From NCBI RefSeq assembly GCF_014199525.1, contig NZ_JACHNU010000002.1, positions 478,147 through 542,146 of the forward strand: 64,000 bases of DNA, given 5' to 3'. Within the stretch, counting starts at the first letter, position 1; every line of letters begins with the position of its first letter. This document shows positions 45,188 through 57,417 of this stretch, one piece after another. Under the pieces are notes generated by a model. It was not told where the DNA came from, did not search any database, and was given only the letters and a program-made list of their open reading frames with translations. Both the position numbers and the translations under genes were made by a program. Origin of the DNA: Conexibacter arvalis (GTDB lineage Bacteria; Actinomycetota; Thermoleophilia; Solirubrobacterales; Solirubrobacteraceae).

Positions 45188-47782
45188 ATGAAGGCAACGA
45201 AGCTGCGCATCGCCTCGCTCGCCGCGGGCACGGCACTCATCATCGGTGGGCTCGCGTCCGACGCCGCGGCGGAGAAGCGGAGCGTCATCGTGAACCTGCT
45301 CGGCGGCAAGCAGGTGACGCTGACCGTCGACGTCCCGCCCGGCACGACGATCGACAAGAGCATCCTGCCCGACCTCGGACTCCCGGTCGTCTCGATCGTC
45401 GACCTCGGCAGCGTCGAGCCGCCGGCCGTGACGGCGCCCCAGACGCAGGCGCAGACGCAGACGGCCCCGCCGTCGACGATCACGACCACCCCGACGGTCC
45501 CGACGGCGCCGTCGACCACGACGACCCCGCCGTCGACCGGCACCACGACCGGCCCGACCCCGCCGACCGGCACCGGCACGACCGGCACCACGCCGACGAC
45601 GACCCAGCCCTCCGCGGTCGGCGGCGTCGTCAAGCCCAGAGGCAAGGGCAAGGGTAAAGCGAAGGGTGAGGGTTCGGCCCAGGCCGTCCGCGGCCGCCGC
45701 GGCGCCGCGAACGACGACCCGGCGCTGACCGACGCCAACCGCGACGGCACGGCCACGAGAGGCGAGACGCCCGACACGCCGCCGCAGACCGACGGCGCGC
45801 AGCCGACGCCCGACACGCCCGGCTTCACCGTCGCGCCGACGCTCGACGCGCCGAGCGGCGTGCCGAACTTCTTCATCGAGCAGTTCCGGATCCCGCCGTT
45901 CCTGCTCCCGATCTACCAGGCCGCCGGCATGCAGTACGGCGTCCCGTGGCAGATCCTCGCGGCGATCAACGAGATCGAGACCGACTACGGCCGCAACCTC
46001 TCGGTCTCCTCCGCCGGCGCGCTCGGCTGGATGCAGTTCATGCCCTCCAGCTGGGAGGCGTACGGCGTCGACGCCAACGGCGACGGCATCAAGGACCCGT
46101 ACAACCCGGTCGACGCGATCTTCGCCGCCGGGCGCTATCTCAAGGCCGCGGGCGCCGAGACCGACCTGCCGAAGGCGATCTTCGCGTACAACCATGCCGA
46201 CTGGTACGTCGAGTCGGTGCTGCTGCGCGCGAGAGTGATCGGCGGCATGCCGGCCGATCTCGTCGGCTCGCTCACCGGCCTCACGCAGGGCCGCTTCCCG
46301 GTCGCCGCGCGCGCCACGTACGCCAACTCGATCGACACGAGAAGCGCGACGAGAAGAGTCGCCGGCTCCAACGCCGCCGTGACCGTCGAGGGCGACGCCG
46401 AGCGGCGCTCGATCAACATCTACGCCAGACGCGGCGCGCCGGTCGTCGCCGTCAACGACGGCACGATCGTCAAGCTCGGCGAGAACGAGCAGCTCGGCCG
46501 CTTCGTCGTGCTGCAGGACGTCTACGGCAACCGCTACACGTACAGCCACCTCGGCTCGGTCGCCGCCAAGCACCCGGTGCTGAAGGAGCGCGACCAGCAG
46601 CCGGCCGGCAGCGACATCGAGCAGCCGAGAAGAGACGCGGCGCCGACGCAGCCGGCCAGCGACGGCACGAGACAGGCCGCGACCGGCGAGGCGCGCGGCA
46701 GAGCCCGTCGGTCCGCCGCCAGAGGCGGCAGCGCCGGCCACGCCGAGCAGCGCCAGTCGAGAGCCGGGACCGACGCGCCCGCGGCGCCGGCGGTCGAGAA
46801 GGAGCGGCTGTTCGCGAACCCGTCGCGCCCGCAGGCGTTCGCCGCCGGCGGCCAGCACCAGATCCAGCAGATGGGCGAGCGGCTGACGACCTTCGACGGC
46901 TACTTCACCGGCCCGCTCGAGCTCGACCCCGACGACTACGTGCTGAAGCCGCTCGCGAAGGGCTCGACCGTGATCGCCGGAACCGTGCTCGGCCGCATCG
47001 ACAAGACCGACGAGAGACTTGCGCCGCACGTCGAGTTCCAGATCCGCCCGGCCGGCCGCGGCGCGCCGCGGATCGACCCGAAGCCGATCCTCGACGGGTG
47101 GAAGCTGCTGGAGTCGACGGCGATCTACAAGGCCGGCAACGAGAACGCGCTGTTCGGCAGCGACGGCAGAGGCAGCCCGTCGATCGGCCAGATCCTGCTC
47201 ATGAGCAAGGAGCAGCTGATGGCGCGGGTGCTCGCCAACCCGAACGTCGAGATCTACCAGTGCGGCCGCGACGACATCAGAGCCGGGATCGTCGACCGCC
47301 GCGTCCTCGCGACGATCGAGTTCCTCGCCGCCAGCGGCCTGAAGCCGACGATCAGCTCGCTCCAGTGCGGTCACGGCTACTTCACGAGCTCCGGCAACGT
47401 CTCCGAGCACTCCAGCGGCAGCGCGATGGACATCGCCGCGATCAACGGCATCACGATCACCCCCTCGACCCAGGGCGAGGGCTCGATCACCGACATGACG
47501 ATCCGGCGGCTGCTGACGCTGCAGGGGACGATGAAGCCCCACCAGATCATCAGCCTGATGACCTACCCGGACGCCGACAACACGCTCGCGCTGCCCGACC
47601 ACGGCGACCACATCCACGTCGGCTTCCACGCCGCCGGCGAGGACGGCGAGCTGCCGCGGATCCGGAACCTGATGAGACCGGATCAGTGGCCGAAGCTGAT
47701 GCGCCAGCTGAGCGGCATCCAGAACCCGGTCGTGCCGCTGAGACCGTCGAGATACGCGATCAGGGACAGAGACGGCGAGTAA
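45188..47782 (+). CDS. Exported three-module cell-wall hydrolase (lytic transglycosylase + M23-like + M15-like)
   Basis: 864 residues from MKATKLRIASLAAGTALIIG, a signal peptide; a GGGAGGAG lies about 12 bases upstream. A Thr/Pro-rich linker (about 80-150) is followed by an SLT-type transglycosylase domain (about 248-354) with the catalytic Glu in AAINEIETDYGRN and GALGWMQFMPSSWEAYG. Next is an M23-like LytM domain (about 404-627) split by a Gln/Ala/Arg-rich insert: TYSHLGS and PHVEFQIRPAG. The last module (about 695-818) resembles M15 peptidases, with SEHSSGSAMDIAA and HGDHIHVGFH as zinc ligands. It could cut both glycan and peptide in peptidoglycan. AGA codons are very frequent. Confidence 0.88.
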   Translation: MKATKLRIASLAAGTALIIGGLASDAAAEKRSVIVNLLGGKQVTLTVDVPPGTTIDKSILPDLGLPVVSIVDLGSVEPPAVTAPQTQAQTQTAPPSTITTTPTVPTAPSTTTTPPSTGTTTGPTPPTGTGTTGTTPTTTQPSAVGGVVKPRGKGKGKAKGEGSAQAVRGRRGAANDDPALTDANRDGTATRGETPDTPPQTDGAQPTPDTPGFTVAPTLDAPSGVPNFFIEQFRIPPFLLPIYQAAGMQYGVPWQILAAINEIETDYGRNLSVSSAGALGWMQFMPSSWEAYGVDANGDGIKDPYNPVDAIFAAGRYLKAAGAETDLPKAIFAYNHADWYVESVLLRARVIGGMPADLVGSLTGLTQGRFPVAARATYANSIDTRSATRRVAGSNAAVTVEGDAERRSINIYARRGAPVVAVNDGTIVKLGENEQLGRFVVLQDVYGNRYTYSHLGSVAAKHPVLKERDQQPAGSDIEQPRRDAAPTQPASDGTRQAATGEARGRARRSAARGGSAGHAEQRQSRAGTDAPAAPAVEKERLFANPSRPQAFAAGGQHQIQQMGERLTTFDGYFTGPLELDPDDYVLKPLAKGSTVIAGTVLGRIDKTDERLAPHVEFQIRPAGRGAPRIDPKPILDGWKLLESTAIYKAGNENALFGSDGRGSPSIGQILLMSKEQLMARVLANPNVEIYQCGRDDIRAGIVDRRVLATIEFLAASGLKPTISSLQCGHGYFTSSGNVSEHSSGSAMDIAAINGITITPSTQGEGSITDMTIRRLLTLQGTMKPHQIISLMTYPDADNTLALPDHGDHIHVGFHAAGEDGELPRIRNLMRPDQWPKLMRQLSGIQNPVVPLRPSRYAIRDRDGE

Positions 47783-47855
47783 GGCAGGATCCGGAGGCCG
47801 CGCGCCGTCGCGCGCGGCCGGCGGCACGGAGCGGGCGCAGCAGCTGTTCCGCTTC

Positions 47856-48692
47856 GTGCAGTTCGAGTTCCCGTGGGCGCTCGGTCCCGCCGACGGCCGC
47901 TACGTCGTGCGCGCGCCCGGCGCGTCCGACGCCAGCCACGTGATCGTCGTCGCGACGCTCGGCGCGCCGGAGCGTCGCTGGCTGCGCGGCCGCCGCGGAC
48001 GCGGCGAGGTCGCGCCCGAGCCCGACCCGACGCCCGTCGCGACCAGCCGCGTCACGATCATCGACGCGCGGCCGGCCGACGCCGCCGAAGCCGAGCGCTG
48101 GCTGGCCGCCGCCGACCAGGAGACGGCGCGCGACGGCCTCGGTGACCTGGGACGGCTCGTCCGCGCCCACCGGATCGCCGCCGCCGACCCCGGGGTGCCG
48201 CTCCCCCATCTCGGCCAGGCGCTCGTCGCCCGCGTCGGCGTCGGGGCCGGCGAGCAGGTCGCCGACGGCCGCTGGAGCGAGGCGCGCGAGCTGCCGCTGC
48301 CGGGCTCCGAGCGCCGCCCCAGACGGAGCGTCGCGCTGCGCCCGCAGGAGCGGCTCGCCGCGCTGCTCGGCGGCCGCTCGCGTCCGCTCGCCTGCGAGGA
48401 GCTCGCGCTGCGCGCCCGCCACGACCTCGACCACGGGCAGCTGCGCGAGGCGGCGCTGGAGCTGCGCTCGGCCTTCGACGCGGCGCTCCACGAGCTGCCG
48501 GCGACGCCGCAGGGCGCGCGGCTGTCCGAGCGCCTCGAGCAGCTGCGCGAGCTCGCCGGCGAGGTCGACGGCCTCGGCGACGCGGCGATCGCCGGCGTGC
48601 TCGGCCCCGACGCCGGCGAGACGCTCGAGCGCGCGCTCGGCCGCCTGGAGGCGGCGCTGCGCGCCCGCACCCTGATCGAGACGGAGGGTTAG
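47856..48692 (+). CDS. Hypothetical protein, 278 aa
   Basis: I do not recognise the family. The start is unclear: the GTG at 47856 (MQFEFPWALGPADGRYVVR) has no ribosome site. The sequence in front (TERAQQLFRFV) reads like true protein, but no ATG, GTG or TTG lies between there and the preceding stop. The N-terminal 70 residues are beta-like (RYVVRAPGASDASHVIVVAT). The C-terminal 120 are helical (LRARHDLDHGQLREAALELR). No membrane segment. It follows the wall hydrolase closely, so the two may be co-expressed. Confidence 0.68.
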   Translation: MQFEFPWALGPADGRYVVRAPGASDASHVIVVATLGAPERRWLRGRRGRGEVAPEPDPTPVATSRVTIIDARPADAAEAERWLAAADQETARDGLGDLGRLVRAHRIAAADPGVPLPHLGQALVARVGVGAGEQVADGRWSEARELPLPGSERRPRRSVALRPQERLAALLGGRSRPLACEELALRARHDLDHGQLREAALELRSAFDAALHELPATPQGARLSERLEQLRELAGEVDGLGDAAIAGVLGPDAGETLERALGRLEAALRARTLIETEG

Positions 48693-49504
48693 CCGAGCGC
48701 CGTGAGCAGGGCGTCGAGCTCGGCGACGACGTCGCCGTCGAGCTTGACGACCGCGTCGCGGTCGAAGCGGGTCGGGCCCTGGGTGAGCAGCGCGACCTCG
48801 CCGCCGGCGCGGAGCGTCAGCGACGGCAGCTCGGCGACCGGATAGACCTCCAGCGAGGTGCCGATGCAGAGCAGCAGGTCGGCCCGCAGCGCGAGCGTCT
48901 GCGCCCGCTCCAACGCCTCCGGCGGCAGCAGCTCGCCGAACAGGACCACGTCGGGCTTGAGCGGGCGGCCGCAGTCGCAGCGCGGCACCCCCTGCACGTC
49001 CTCATCCAGCCGCCGCTGGACGTCGTCCAGCGGATAGCGGCGACCGCACGAGAGACACGAGGAGTGGGCGATCGTGCCGTGCAGCTCGATCAGCTCGGCC
49101 CCGCCGACCTCGCGTCCCGCGCCGCTGCCGGCGCGTTCGTGGAGGCGGTCGATGTTCTGCGTCACGACCGCGTCGAGCAGCCCGCGGCGCTCCAGCTCGA
49201 CGAGCGCCTCGTGGGCGCGGTTGGGCCGCTTGTCGCGCAGCGACTGGAAGCGGTCGCCGTAGAACATCCAGAAGCGCGCCGCGTCGCGCCGCCAGGCGTC
49301 GATGTGCGCGACCTCCATCGGATCGACGTTCTCCCACAGGCCGGTCCGCGGCGTGCGGAAGTCGGGGATCCCGGACGGCACCGAGATCCCCGCGCCGGTC
49401 AGCGCGACGACCGAGCGGGCGGCGCGCACCCGCTCGGCGAGCAGCGCGACGGCGGCGGCCGGCTCGGCTCCCGCCGCCTCGAAGCCGCCCGCCGCGCCGC
49501 TCAT
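48689..49504 (-). CDS. NAD-dependent protein deacylase, Sir2 family
   Basis: 271 residues. NAD-binding ALTGAGISVPSGIPDFRTP, the TQNIDRLHERAG motif, the catalytic His in IELHGTIAHSSCLSCGRRYP and a zinc site formed by CLSC and RCDCG are all present. VVLFGELLPPEALERA and CIGTSLEVYPVAELP complete the family set. Sirtuins remove acyl groups from lysines, often activating acetyl-CoA synthetases. It lies one base after the beta-oxidation fusion gene, which suggests deacylation of acyl-CoA enzymes as its role. Confidence 0.94.
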   Translation of the reverse strand: MSGAAGGFEAAGAEPAAAVALLAERVRAARSVVALTGAGISVPSGIPDFRTPRTGLWENVDPMEVAHIDAWRRDAARFWMFYGDRFQSLRDKRPNRAHEALVELERRGLLDAVVTQNIDRLHERAGSGAGREVGGAELIELHGTIAHSSCLSCGRRYPLDDVQRRLDEDVQGVPRCDCGRPLKPDVVLFGELLPPEALERAQTLALRADLLLCIGTSLEVYPVAELPSLTLRAGGEVALLTQGPTRFDRDAVVKLDGDVVAELDALLTALG

Positions 49505-49505
49505 C

Positions 49506-51479
<1,974 letters not shown>

Positions 51480-51560
51480 GCTTGCCCTTCCTCGGATTTG
51501 GATCGCAGGCGATTGTATGGACGGCCGCGCGCTCGGAACCCCAGGAGCGGGCCGGCCGGA

Positions 51561-52016
51561 TCAGCCCAGCTCGCGCGCGAGCCGCTCGAGCGTCCGCCGC
51601 AGCGAGTCGCGCAGCGCGCGCCGTACGAACAGCGGGTCGGCGACGACCATGAACGGGCTCCTGCGCAGCAGCGCGTAGTCGAGCTCGAGCGCGACGCCGA
51701 CGCGCGCGCGGCCGTCCGCCGCCGCGTCGACGGGCGCGAAGGCGAGCCGCTGGACGCCGCTGAGCTGGCTGTCCTGCTGCTCGACGACCAGCTCCGCGCC
51801 GGGCTCGCGGCGCAGGACCTTCTCGGTCACGCGGCCGCGGCCGCCGGGATGCGACTCCCATACGAGCCGCGCGCCCGGCTCGGGCCAGTCGGGGTCGAGC
51901 TCGACGACGCGCTCGAAGCCGTCGAGGAACGCTCCCCAGCCGGCCGGGTCGGCCCACAGCCCCTCGACCGCGGCGGCCGTCGAGCCCAGCTCGAGCGCGG
52001 CGCGCGCCTTCCCCAT
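51561..52016 (-). CDS. SRPBCC-superfamily (START/polyketide cyclase-like) protein
   Basis: 151 residues from the ATG at 52016 (MGKARAALELGSTAAAVEGL). The pattern fits the SRPBCC lipid-binding barrel: WADPAGWGAFLDGFERVVEL, the GARLVWESHPGGRGRVTEKV strands and a long C-terminal helix (RRALRDSLRRTLERLARELG). Such proteins bind hydrophobic ligands. It lies between beta-oxidation and exported-protein genes. Ligand unknown. Confidence 0.78.
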   Translation of the reverse strand: MGKARAALELGSTAAAVEGLWADPAGWGAFLDGFERVVELDPDWPEPGARLVWESHPGGRGRVTEKVLRREPGAELVVEQQDSQLSGVQRLAFAPVDAAADGRARVGVALELDYALLRRSPFMVVADPLFVRRALRDSLRRTLERLARELG

Positions 52017-52160
52017 CAGACGCTGCCCTCGACGCTGCTCTGCATGCGGAATCGGCGCACGGGGCAGGGATGTTCGCAGAGCCGGCAGCCGCAACTCGTC
52101 CCTTCCGCGGGTGTTCGAGCAGCGCGGGACCGGAACCCGGAGCTTGGAGGACCGACACAG

Positions 52161-53162
52161 ATGCAACGACGAGTGGCGCACGTCGCCGTCGCGGCGGTCG
52201 CGGCGACCGCGGCGTTCGCGACCGCGGCGCAGGCGGCGAGCCCGACCGTCACGACGCGGACGGCCGGCACGGTCAGACAGACGGCGGCGACCCTGCGCGG
52301 CACCGTCAACCCCCACGGCACGCCGACGACCTACTCGTTCCAGTGGGGCACGTCGGCGACGTACGGCCAGCAGACGCCGAACCGCTCGGCGGGCAGAGGG
52401 ACGGGCGGCAGAGACGTGAGCGTCCGCGTCGGCGGGCTGGCGCCGGGGACGGTCTACCACTACCGGATCGTCGCGACCAACGCCGACGGGACGACCGTCG
52501 GCAGAGACCGCACGTTCAGAACGGCGCTGCCGCCGGCGACCCCGCCGGCGATCCTCGGCACCGCGCCGTTCGCGCCGTACGCCAACAGCGTGACGCTGAC
52601 GGCGCTGCTCAACCCCGGCGGCGCGCAGACGACCTACAAGTTCCAGTTCGGCACCACGAACGCGTACGGCGCCGAGACCTTCGCGGCAACCGTGCCGGCC
52701 GGCGTCCAGCCGGTCTCGGTCAGAGTGCCGCTGAGCGGGCTGCAGGCGCGGACGACCTATCACTTCCGCACGATCGCCTCCAACCGCAGGGGCACCGTCG
52801 TCGGGCCCGACACGACCTTCACGACCGGCCCCTTCCCGCCTGCGCGGCTGGGCGCCCGCACCCAGCCGACGCGCCAGCGCCGCTCGCACCCGTACTTCAT
52901 CACCCGCGGCGTGCTGCGGCTGGCCGAGGGCGTCTCGGTCGCCGACGGCTGCAACGGGATCGTCGGCGTCCGCTTCACCAACGGCAGACGGACCGTCGCC
53001 CACCGCCGCATGAGACTGGCCAGCGGGCACTGCAGCTACCGCCTCCGCATGCGCGCGGTGCCGCCGCGCGGCAAGAGCAAGCTGCGGGTCCACGTGCGCT
53101 TCTACGGCAACGCGATCCTCACGCCGGCAGACGCGCGCACCTACCTCGTCCGATTCCGCTGA
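52161..53162 (+). CDS. Exported protein with two fibronectin type III-like domains
   Basis: 333 residues. Signal peptide MQRRVAHVAVAAVAATAAFA. Two Fn3-like repeats follow, each with a TVYHYRIVATN/TTYHFRTIASN strand: ATLRGTVNPHGTPTTYSFQW to RTFRTA, and VTLTALLNPGGAQTTYKFQF to DTTFTT. A C-terminal beta domain of about 110 residues carries two Cys (DGCNGIVGVRFT, GHCSYRLRMRA). GGAGG stands ten bases before the ATG. Likely a surface or wall-associated protein; AGA codons are common. Confidence 0.87.
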   Translation: MQRRVAHVAVAAVAATAAFATAAQAASPTVTTRTAGTVRQTAATLRGTVNPHGTPTTYSFQWGTSATYGQQTPNRSAGRGTGGRDVSVRVGGLAPGTVYHYRIVATNADGTTVGRDRTFRTALPPATPPAILGTAPFAPYANSVTLTALLNPGGAQTTYKFQFGTTNAYGAETFAATVPAGVQPVSVRVPLSGLQARTTYHFRTIASNRRGTVVGPDTTFTTGPFPPARLGARTQPTRQRRSHPYFITRGVLRLAEGVSVADGCNGIVGVRFTNGRRTVAHRRMRLASGHCSYRLRMRAVPPRGKSKLRVHVRFYGNAILTPADARTYLVRFR

Positions 53163-53174
53163 CCGGCGAAGCAC

Positions 53175-53199
53175 GGCCCCGGGGCGGCGCCCCGGGGCC
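53175..53199. terminator. Bidirectional terminator between convergent genes
   Basis: GGCCCCGGGGC, GGC, GCCCCGGGGCC: an 11-base perfect stem followed on the plus strand by TTGTT. It stands between the Fn3 protein gene and the acyl-CoA dehydrogenase gene and could serve both. Confidence 0.65.
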
Positions 53200-53231
53200 T
53201 TGTTCACCACACAAGCGTGGGAAAGGCGGCG

Positions 53232-54398
<1,167 letters not shown>

Positions 54399-54462
54399 GT
54401 GATTGCTCCTTGAAGCGGTGCGGTGTTCCGCGTGCGTGACTCCGACGCTTGCGGACAGCAGA

Positions 54463-54478
54463 TTGACTGGTCAGTCAA
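54463..54478. promoter_or_regulatory. Inverted repeat operator upstream of acyl-CoA dehydrogenase
   Basis: TTGACTG, GT, CAGTCAA: seven-base arms two bases apart, typical of a TetR/FadR-type operator. On the minus strand the left arm reads TTGACTG and doubles as a possible -35 box, so a bound repressor would block the promoter. Confidence 0.65.
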
Positions 54479-54663
54479 CGACTGGCGCAAGGGTAGCGGA
54501 CGCCCTGCGACGGAACAACAGAGAGCCGAGGCCGGCGGGCCGGATCCGCCGTGGCGGCGGCGATCGGGCGCGGGTCAGCACGGTGACGACCGCCGCGACC
54601 GCGAGCGGCGGCGCGACCGCGGTCGGCAGCGCGAGCCGGCGGCTGACCGCCCGACCGGCGGGG

Positions 54664-54669
54664 TACGCT
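54664..54669 (+). promoter_or_regulatory. -10-like hexamer of a probable leaderless promoter
   Basis: TACGCT, six bases before the ATG at 54676, preceded by GGG, matching the GGGTACGGT box six bases before the gene at 7387. No ribosome site fits in between. Confidence 0.5.
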
Positions 54670-54675
54670 GCCGAC

Positions 54676-54993
54676 ATGGCTGAACTTCGCCGCTTCGAGC
54701 TCGACGAGCTGCTCGTCCGCCCGGGCACCTACTTCAACCCGCAGACCGAGGTGCTCGTCGTCGTCGACGACTCACCGGAGATCGACCAGGCCGTCTTCAA
54801 CATGGAGGAGGCGGAGGGCGCCGACTGGGTGCTCGTCTCCGACGAGTCGCCGATCGACGAGGCCGAACGCGACGAGCTGCTCGAGCGCTTCCAGGTCACC
54901 TACCACGCCGGCGCCGCCAACGCGATCACCGACGACGGCGACGAGGTCGTCGACGAGCTCGAGGACGACGACCAGGAGGTCGGGCGCGAGTAG
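54676..54993 (+). CDS. Hypothetical acidic protein, 105 aa
   Basis: It begins MAELRRFELDELLVRPGTYF and is acidic throughout, ending in a Glu/Asp-rich tail (VVDELEDDDQEVGRE). The VLVVVDDSPEIDQAVFNMEE and WVLVSDESPIDEAERDELLE stretches suggest an alpha/beta core. No family is recognised. The ATG is supported by a -10-like box six bases upstream, consistent with a leaderless mRNA. Confidence 0.75.
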   Translation: MAELRRFELDELLVRPGTYFNPQTEVLVVVDDSPEIDQAVFNMEEAEGADWVLVSDESPIDEAERDELLERFQVTYHAGAANAITDDGDEVVDELEDDDQEVGRE

Positions 54994-55044
54994 CGCCCGC
55001 GGGCGGCCGCGCACGGGCGCGGCCCGCGCCGATCGGCGTCGTCG

Positions 55045-56184
55045 TCACGCGAACGCGAAGGCGAGCGCGACGACCGCGTAGACGCACAGCAACTGGACCC
55101 CCTCGAACCAGGTCGACTCGCCCTCGGCGGTGACGTGGTTGGCGATCAGCACCGCGAGCAGGAAGGCGCCGAGCTCGAAGCCGTTGAAGACGAGCGGCAT
55201 CGGCCCCGGCCCGAGCACGAACGAGACGAGGACCAGCACCGGCGCGACGAACAGCGCGATCTGGGCGCTCGAGCCGATCGCGATGTTGACCGACAGGTCC
55301 ATCTTGTTCTTGTGGGCGACGAGCACCGCGACCCAGTGCTCGGCGGCGTTGCCGACGGTCGCGACGACGATCGCGCCGACGAAGAACTCGGTCAGGCCGA
55401 TCGAGGTCGCCGCCTCGGAGATCGAGCCGACGAGGATCTCCGACATCACCGCGACGGCGACGCCGGCGAGCGCGAGCGCCCCGACCGATCTGCGCACGCT
55501 CCACGGCTGCGCCTCCTCCTCGTCCGGCTCGTGCGGCGGGTTGAAGAGGCTGCGATGGGTCTTCAGCGAGAAGACCAGCCCGGCGCCGTAGGAGGCGATC
55601 AGGACCAGCGCGACGACGAGCGAGAGATGCTCGACGTCACCGTCGTAGGCGACCCGCTCGGCCCCCGGGCTCGGCAGCCCGGAGCCGTTGATCCCCTCGA
55701 AGATCGCCGGCATCACGAGCGCGACCGCGGCCAGCAGCAGCATCGACGACTGGGCGCCCGCGGCGACGCGGTTGAACTCCTGCTTCTCGCGCCCAAGGCC
55801 GCCGACGAACATCGACATCCCGAGCACGAGCAGGATGTTGCCGATCACCGAGCCGGTCAACGACGCCTTGACGACCTCGTGCAGGCCCTTCTCCAGCGCG
55901 AAGAGGGCGATGATCAGCTCCGGCGCGTTGCCGAATGTGACGTTCAGCAGGCCGCCGACCCCCGGGCCGGAGCGGGCCGCGAGCTCCTCGGTCGCGCGGC
56001 CCATCAGCGCCGCGGTCGGGATCACCCCGAGCGCGGAGGCGAAGAAGATCGCGACCGCCGAGACGCCGGCGAGGTCGAGCACGATCGCCAGCGGGATGAA
56101 CGGGACCAGCAGGTAGGGCCAGCCGTCGCTCGACAGCAGGAACGCCCGCGGGCCGGCACGTCGACCGGAGGTTGCGCCCGTCAC
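55045..56184 (-). CDS. Ca2+/H+ antiporter, CaCA superfamily
   Basis: 379 residues with about eleven membrane helices. The two inverted alpha repeats are seen as NVTFGNAPELIIALFALEKG (about 82-101) and ATVGNAAEHWVAVLVAHKNK (about 270-290); their Glu residues bind the cation. The Cax/ChaA-type layout fits a proton-driven exporter of Ca2+ (or Na+/Mn2+). A cytoplasmic acidic loop (NPPHEPDEEEAQPW) separates the halves. The last helix is TWFEGVQLLCVYAVVALAFA. Confidence 0.92.
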   Translation of the reverse strand: MTGATSGRRAGPRAFLLSSDGWPYLLVPFIPLAIVLDLAGVSAVAIFFASALGVIPTAALMGRATEELAARSGPGVGGLLNVTFGNAPELIIALFALEKGLHEVVKASLTGSVIGNILLVLGMSMFVGGLGREKQEFNRVAAGAQSSMLLLAAVALVMPAIFEGINGSGLPSPGAERVAYDGDVEHLSLVVALVLIASYGAGLVFSLKTHRSLFNPPHEPDEEEAQPWSVRRSVGALALAGVAVAVMSEILVGSISEAATSIGLTEFFVGAIVVATVGNAAEHWVAVLVAHKNKMDLSVNIAIGSSAQIALFVAPVLVLVSFVLGPGPMPLVFNGFELGAFLLAVLIANHVTAEGESTWFEGVQLLCVYAVVALAFAFA

Positions 56185-56267
56185 AGGGCGAAGCTACCCC
56201 GGCGCGGCGCCGGTCAGACCCCGCGGCGAACGGCCGGAGAGCGGCCGTAAGCGGTGGTGCGCACGAC

Positions 56268-56294
56268 GGGGCGGCTCCGCAGCGGAGCCGCCCC
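56268..56294 (-). terminator. Strong inverted repeat downstream of the lipoprotein gene
   Basis: GGGGCGGCTCCGC, A, GCGGAGCCGCCCC: a 13-base perfect stem, 23 bases after the lipoprotein stop on the minus strand and before the antiporter gene. Confidence 0.65.
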
Positions 56295-56316
56295 ACGCGG
56301 ATTCAGGCGGGGGTCG

Positions 56317-57360
56317 TCAGCCGCCGAGGAGTCTGGAGCACTCCTGCGCCTTCTCGACGTCCGCGCCCGCGTCGGCGATGCATCTGGCGTAGTCGCCGGC
56401 GCCCTCCGGCGTCGCGCTCCCGCTGTCGGCGCCGCCGAGGCCGTCGAGGCCGGAGCTGCCGAGCAGCGCGCCGAGACCGGCGAGCAGCTCGTCGAACGGC
56501 CGCGTTCTGTCGGGCGCGGCTATCGACTGCGGCTCGTTGAGGTCGGCGAGCTCCAGCACGAACGAGACCGTGCCTCTTCTGTCGTCTCTCGGCTCGACGA
56601 CGAGATCGACCTGCAGCTTGCGCAGCGTCTTGTCGTCCTTGCCGGTCCAGACGTCGACCTCGGCCGATCTGACGGCCTCCTCGATGTCGGCGCGCGTGTC
56701 GGCCGGCAGCGATCTCGGCACCTCACCCCCGGTCACGCCGGAGAGGCCCTGTCTGTCGGCCTCCGCCAGCACTCTGTCGATGCTGTCGAGCAGCGCGGCG
56801 ACGTTGACCTCGCCGGTGATGTGGTAGGTCTCGGCGCCGCCGACGCTCTCCTCCCCGGCGACCTCGGGATCGTCGATCCAGCTCTGCGGGTCGAGGTCGG
56901 GGATCGACAGTCTGCCGGCGGGATCTCTGCTTCTCTGCGCGCTCTCGAGCAGCTCGGCCGGCAGCTCGTAGGCGTTGCCCTCGACCTCGAGGAACAGTCT
57001 GTCGCTCGTCGAGACGGCGCCGGCCGTGAAGCTGCCCTGGGCGCCGAGTCTCGCGTCGATCGAGAGGTCGAACTTCGGGTAGGCGTCGTCGCCGACGTTC
57101 TCGAACGGGCCCGCGAGGCCGAGCGAGAACGCCTGGCCGCCGGCGTCGACCGCGAGCGAGAGCGAGATTCTGCCGCTTCTGACGTCCTTGGTGCCGGTGA
57201 AGGTGTCGTTCAGCAGCGTCCGCGCGTCGGCCGAATCGCCCCCGCCGCCGCTGCCGCCGTCGTCGTCGCCGCCGCACGCGGCGAGCGTGAGCGCTGCGAT
57301 CGCGGCGAGCAGCAGCGCGACAATCGCGCGTGCTCGGTGTTGCGGGGCACGATGGGTCAC
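56317..57360 (-). CDS. Lipoprotein, LppX/LprAFG-like
   Basis: 347 residues from a GTG at 57360 (MTHRAPQHRARAIV), set by AAGGAG seven bases upstream. The signal peptide ends in the lipobox LTLAAC at residues 24-29, then an Asp/Gly linker. The mature part (SGRISLSLAVDAGGQ, YPKFDLSIDARLG, RLFLEVEGNAYELPAELLES, TYHITGEVNVAALLDSID, DVWTGKDDKTLRKLQVDLVV) follows the lipid-binding half-barrel pattern of LppX/LprG. It would sit on the outer face of the membrane. Nearly all arginines in the mature region are AGA. Divergent from the epimerase-like gene, 58 bases apart. Confidence 0.82.
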   Translation of the reverse strand: MTHRAPQHRARAIVALLLAAIAALTLAACGGDDDGGSGGGGDSADARTLLNDTFTGTKDVRSGRISLSLAVDAGGQAFSLGLAGPFENVGDDAYPKFDLSIDARLGAQGSFTAGAVSTSDRLFLEVEGNAYELPAELLESAQRSRDPAGRLSIPDLDPQSWIDDPEVAGEESVGGAETYHITGEVNVAALLDSIDRVLAEADRQGLSGVTGGEVPRSLPADTRADIEEAVRSAEVDVWTGKDDKTLRKLQVDLVVEPRDDRRGTVSFVLELADLNEPQSIAAPDRTRPFDELLAGLGALLGSSGLDGLGGADSGSATPEGAGDYARCIADAGADVEKAQECSRLLGG

Positions 57361-57417
57361 GTGCAATCTCCTTCTCACTGGTGGCGGCGGGTCGGCCGGG
57401 GCGTAACACTCGTCCGC

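Noticed and set aside
47760-48491. 243-codon minus-strand frame opposite the hypothetical gene at 47856
   Set aside because: Arg/Ala/Gly-rich composition and no ribosome site. The plus-strand frame has a more protein-like sequence.
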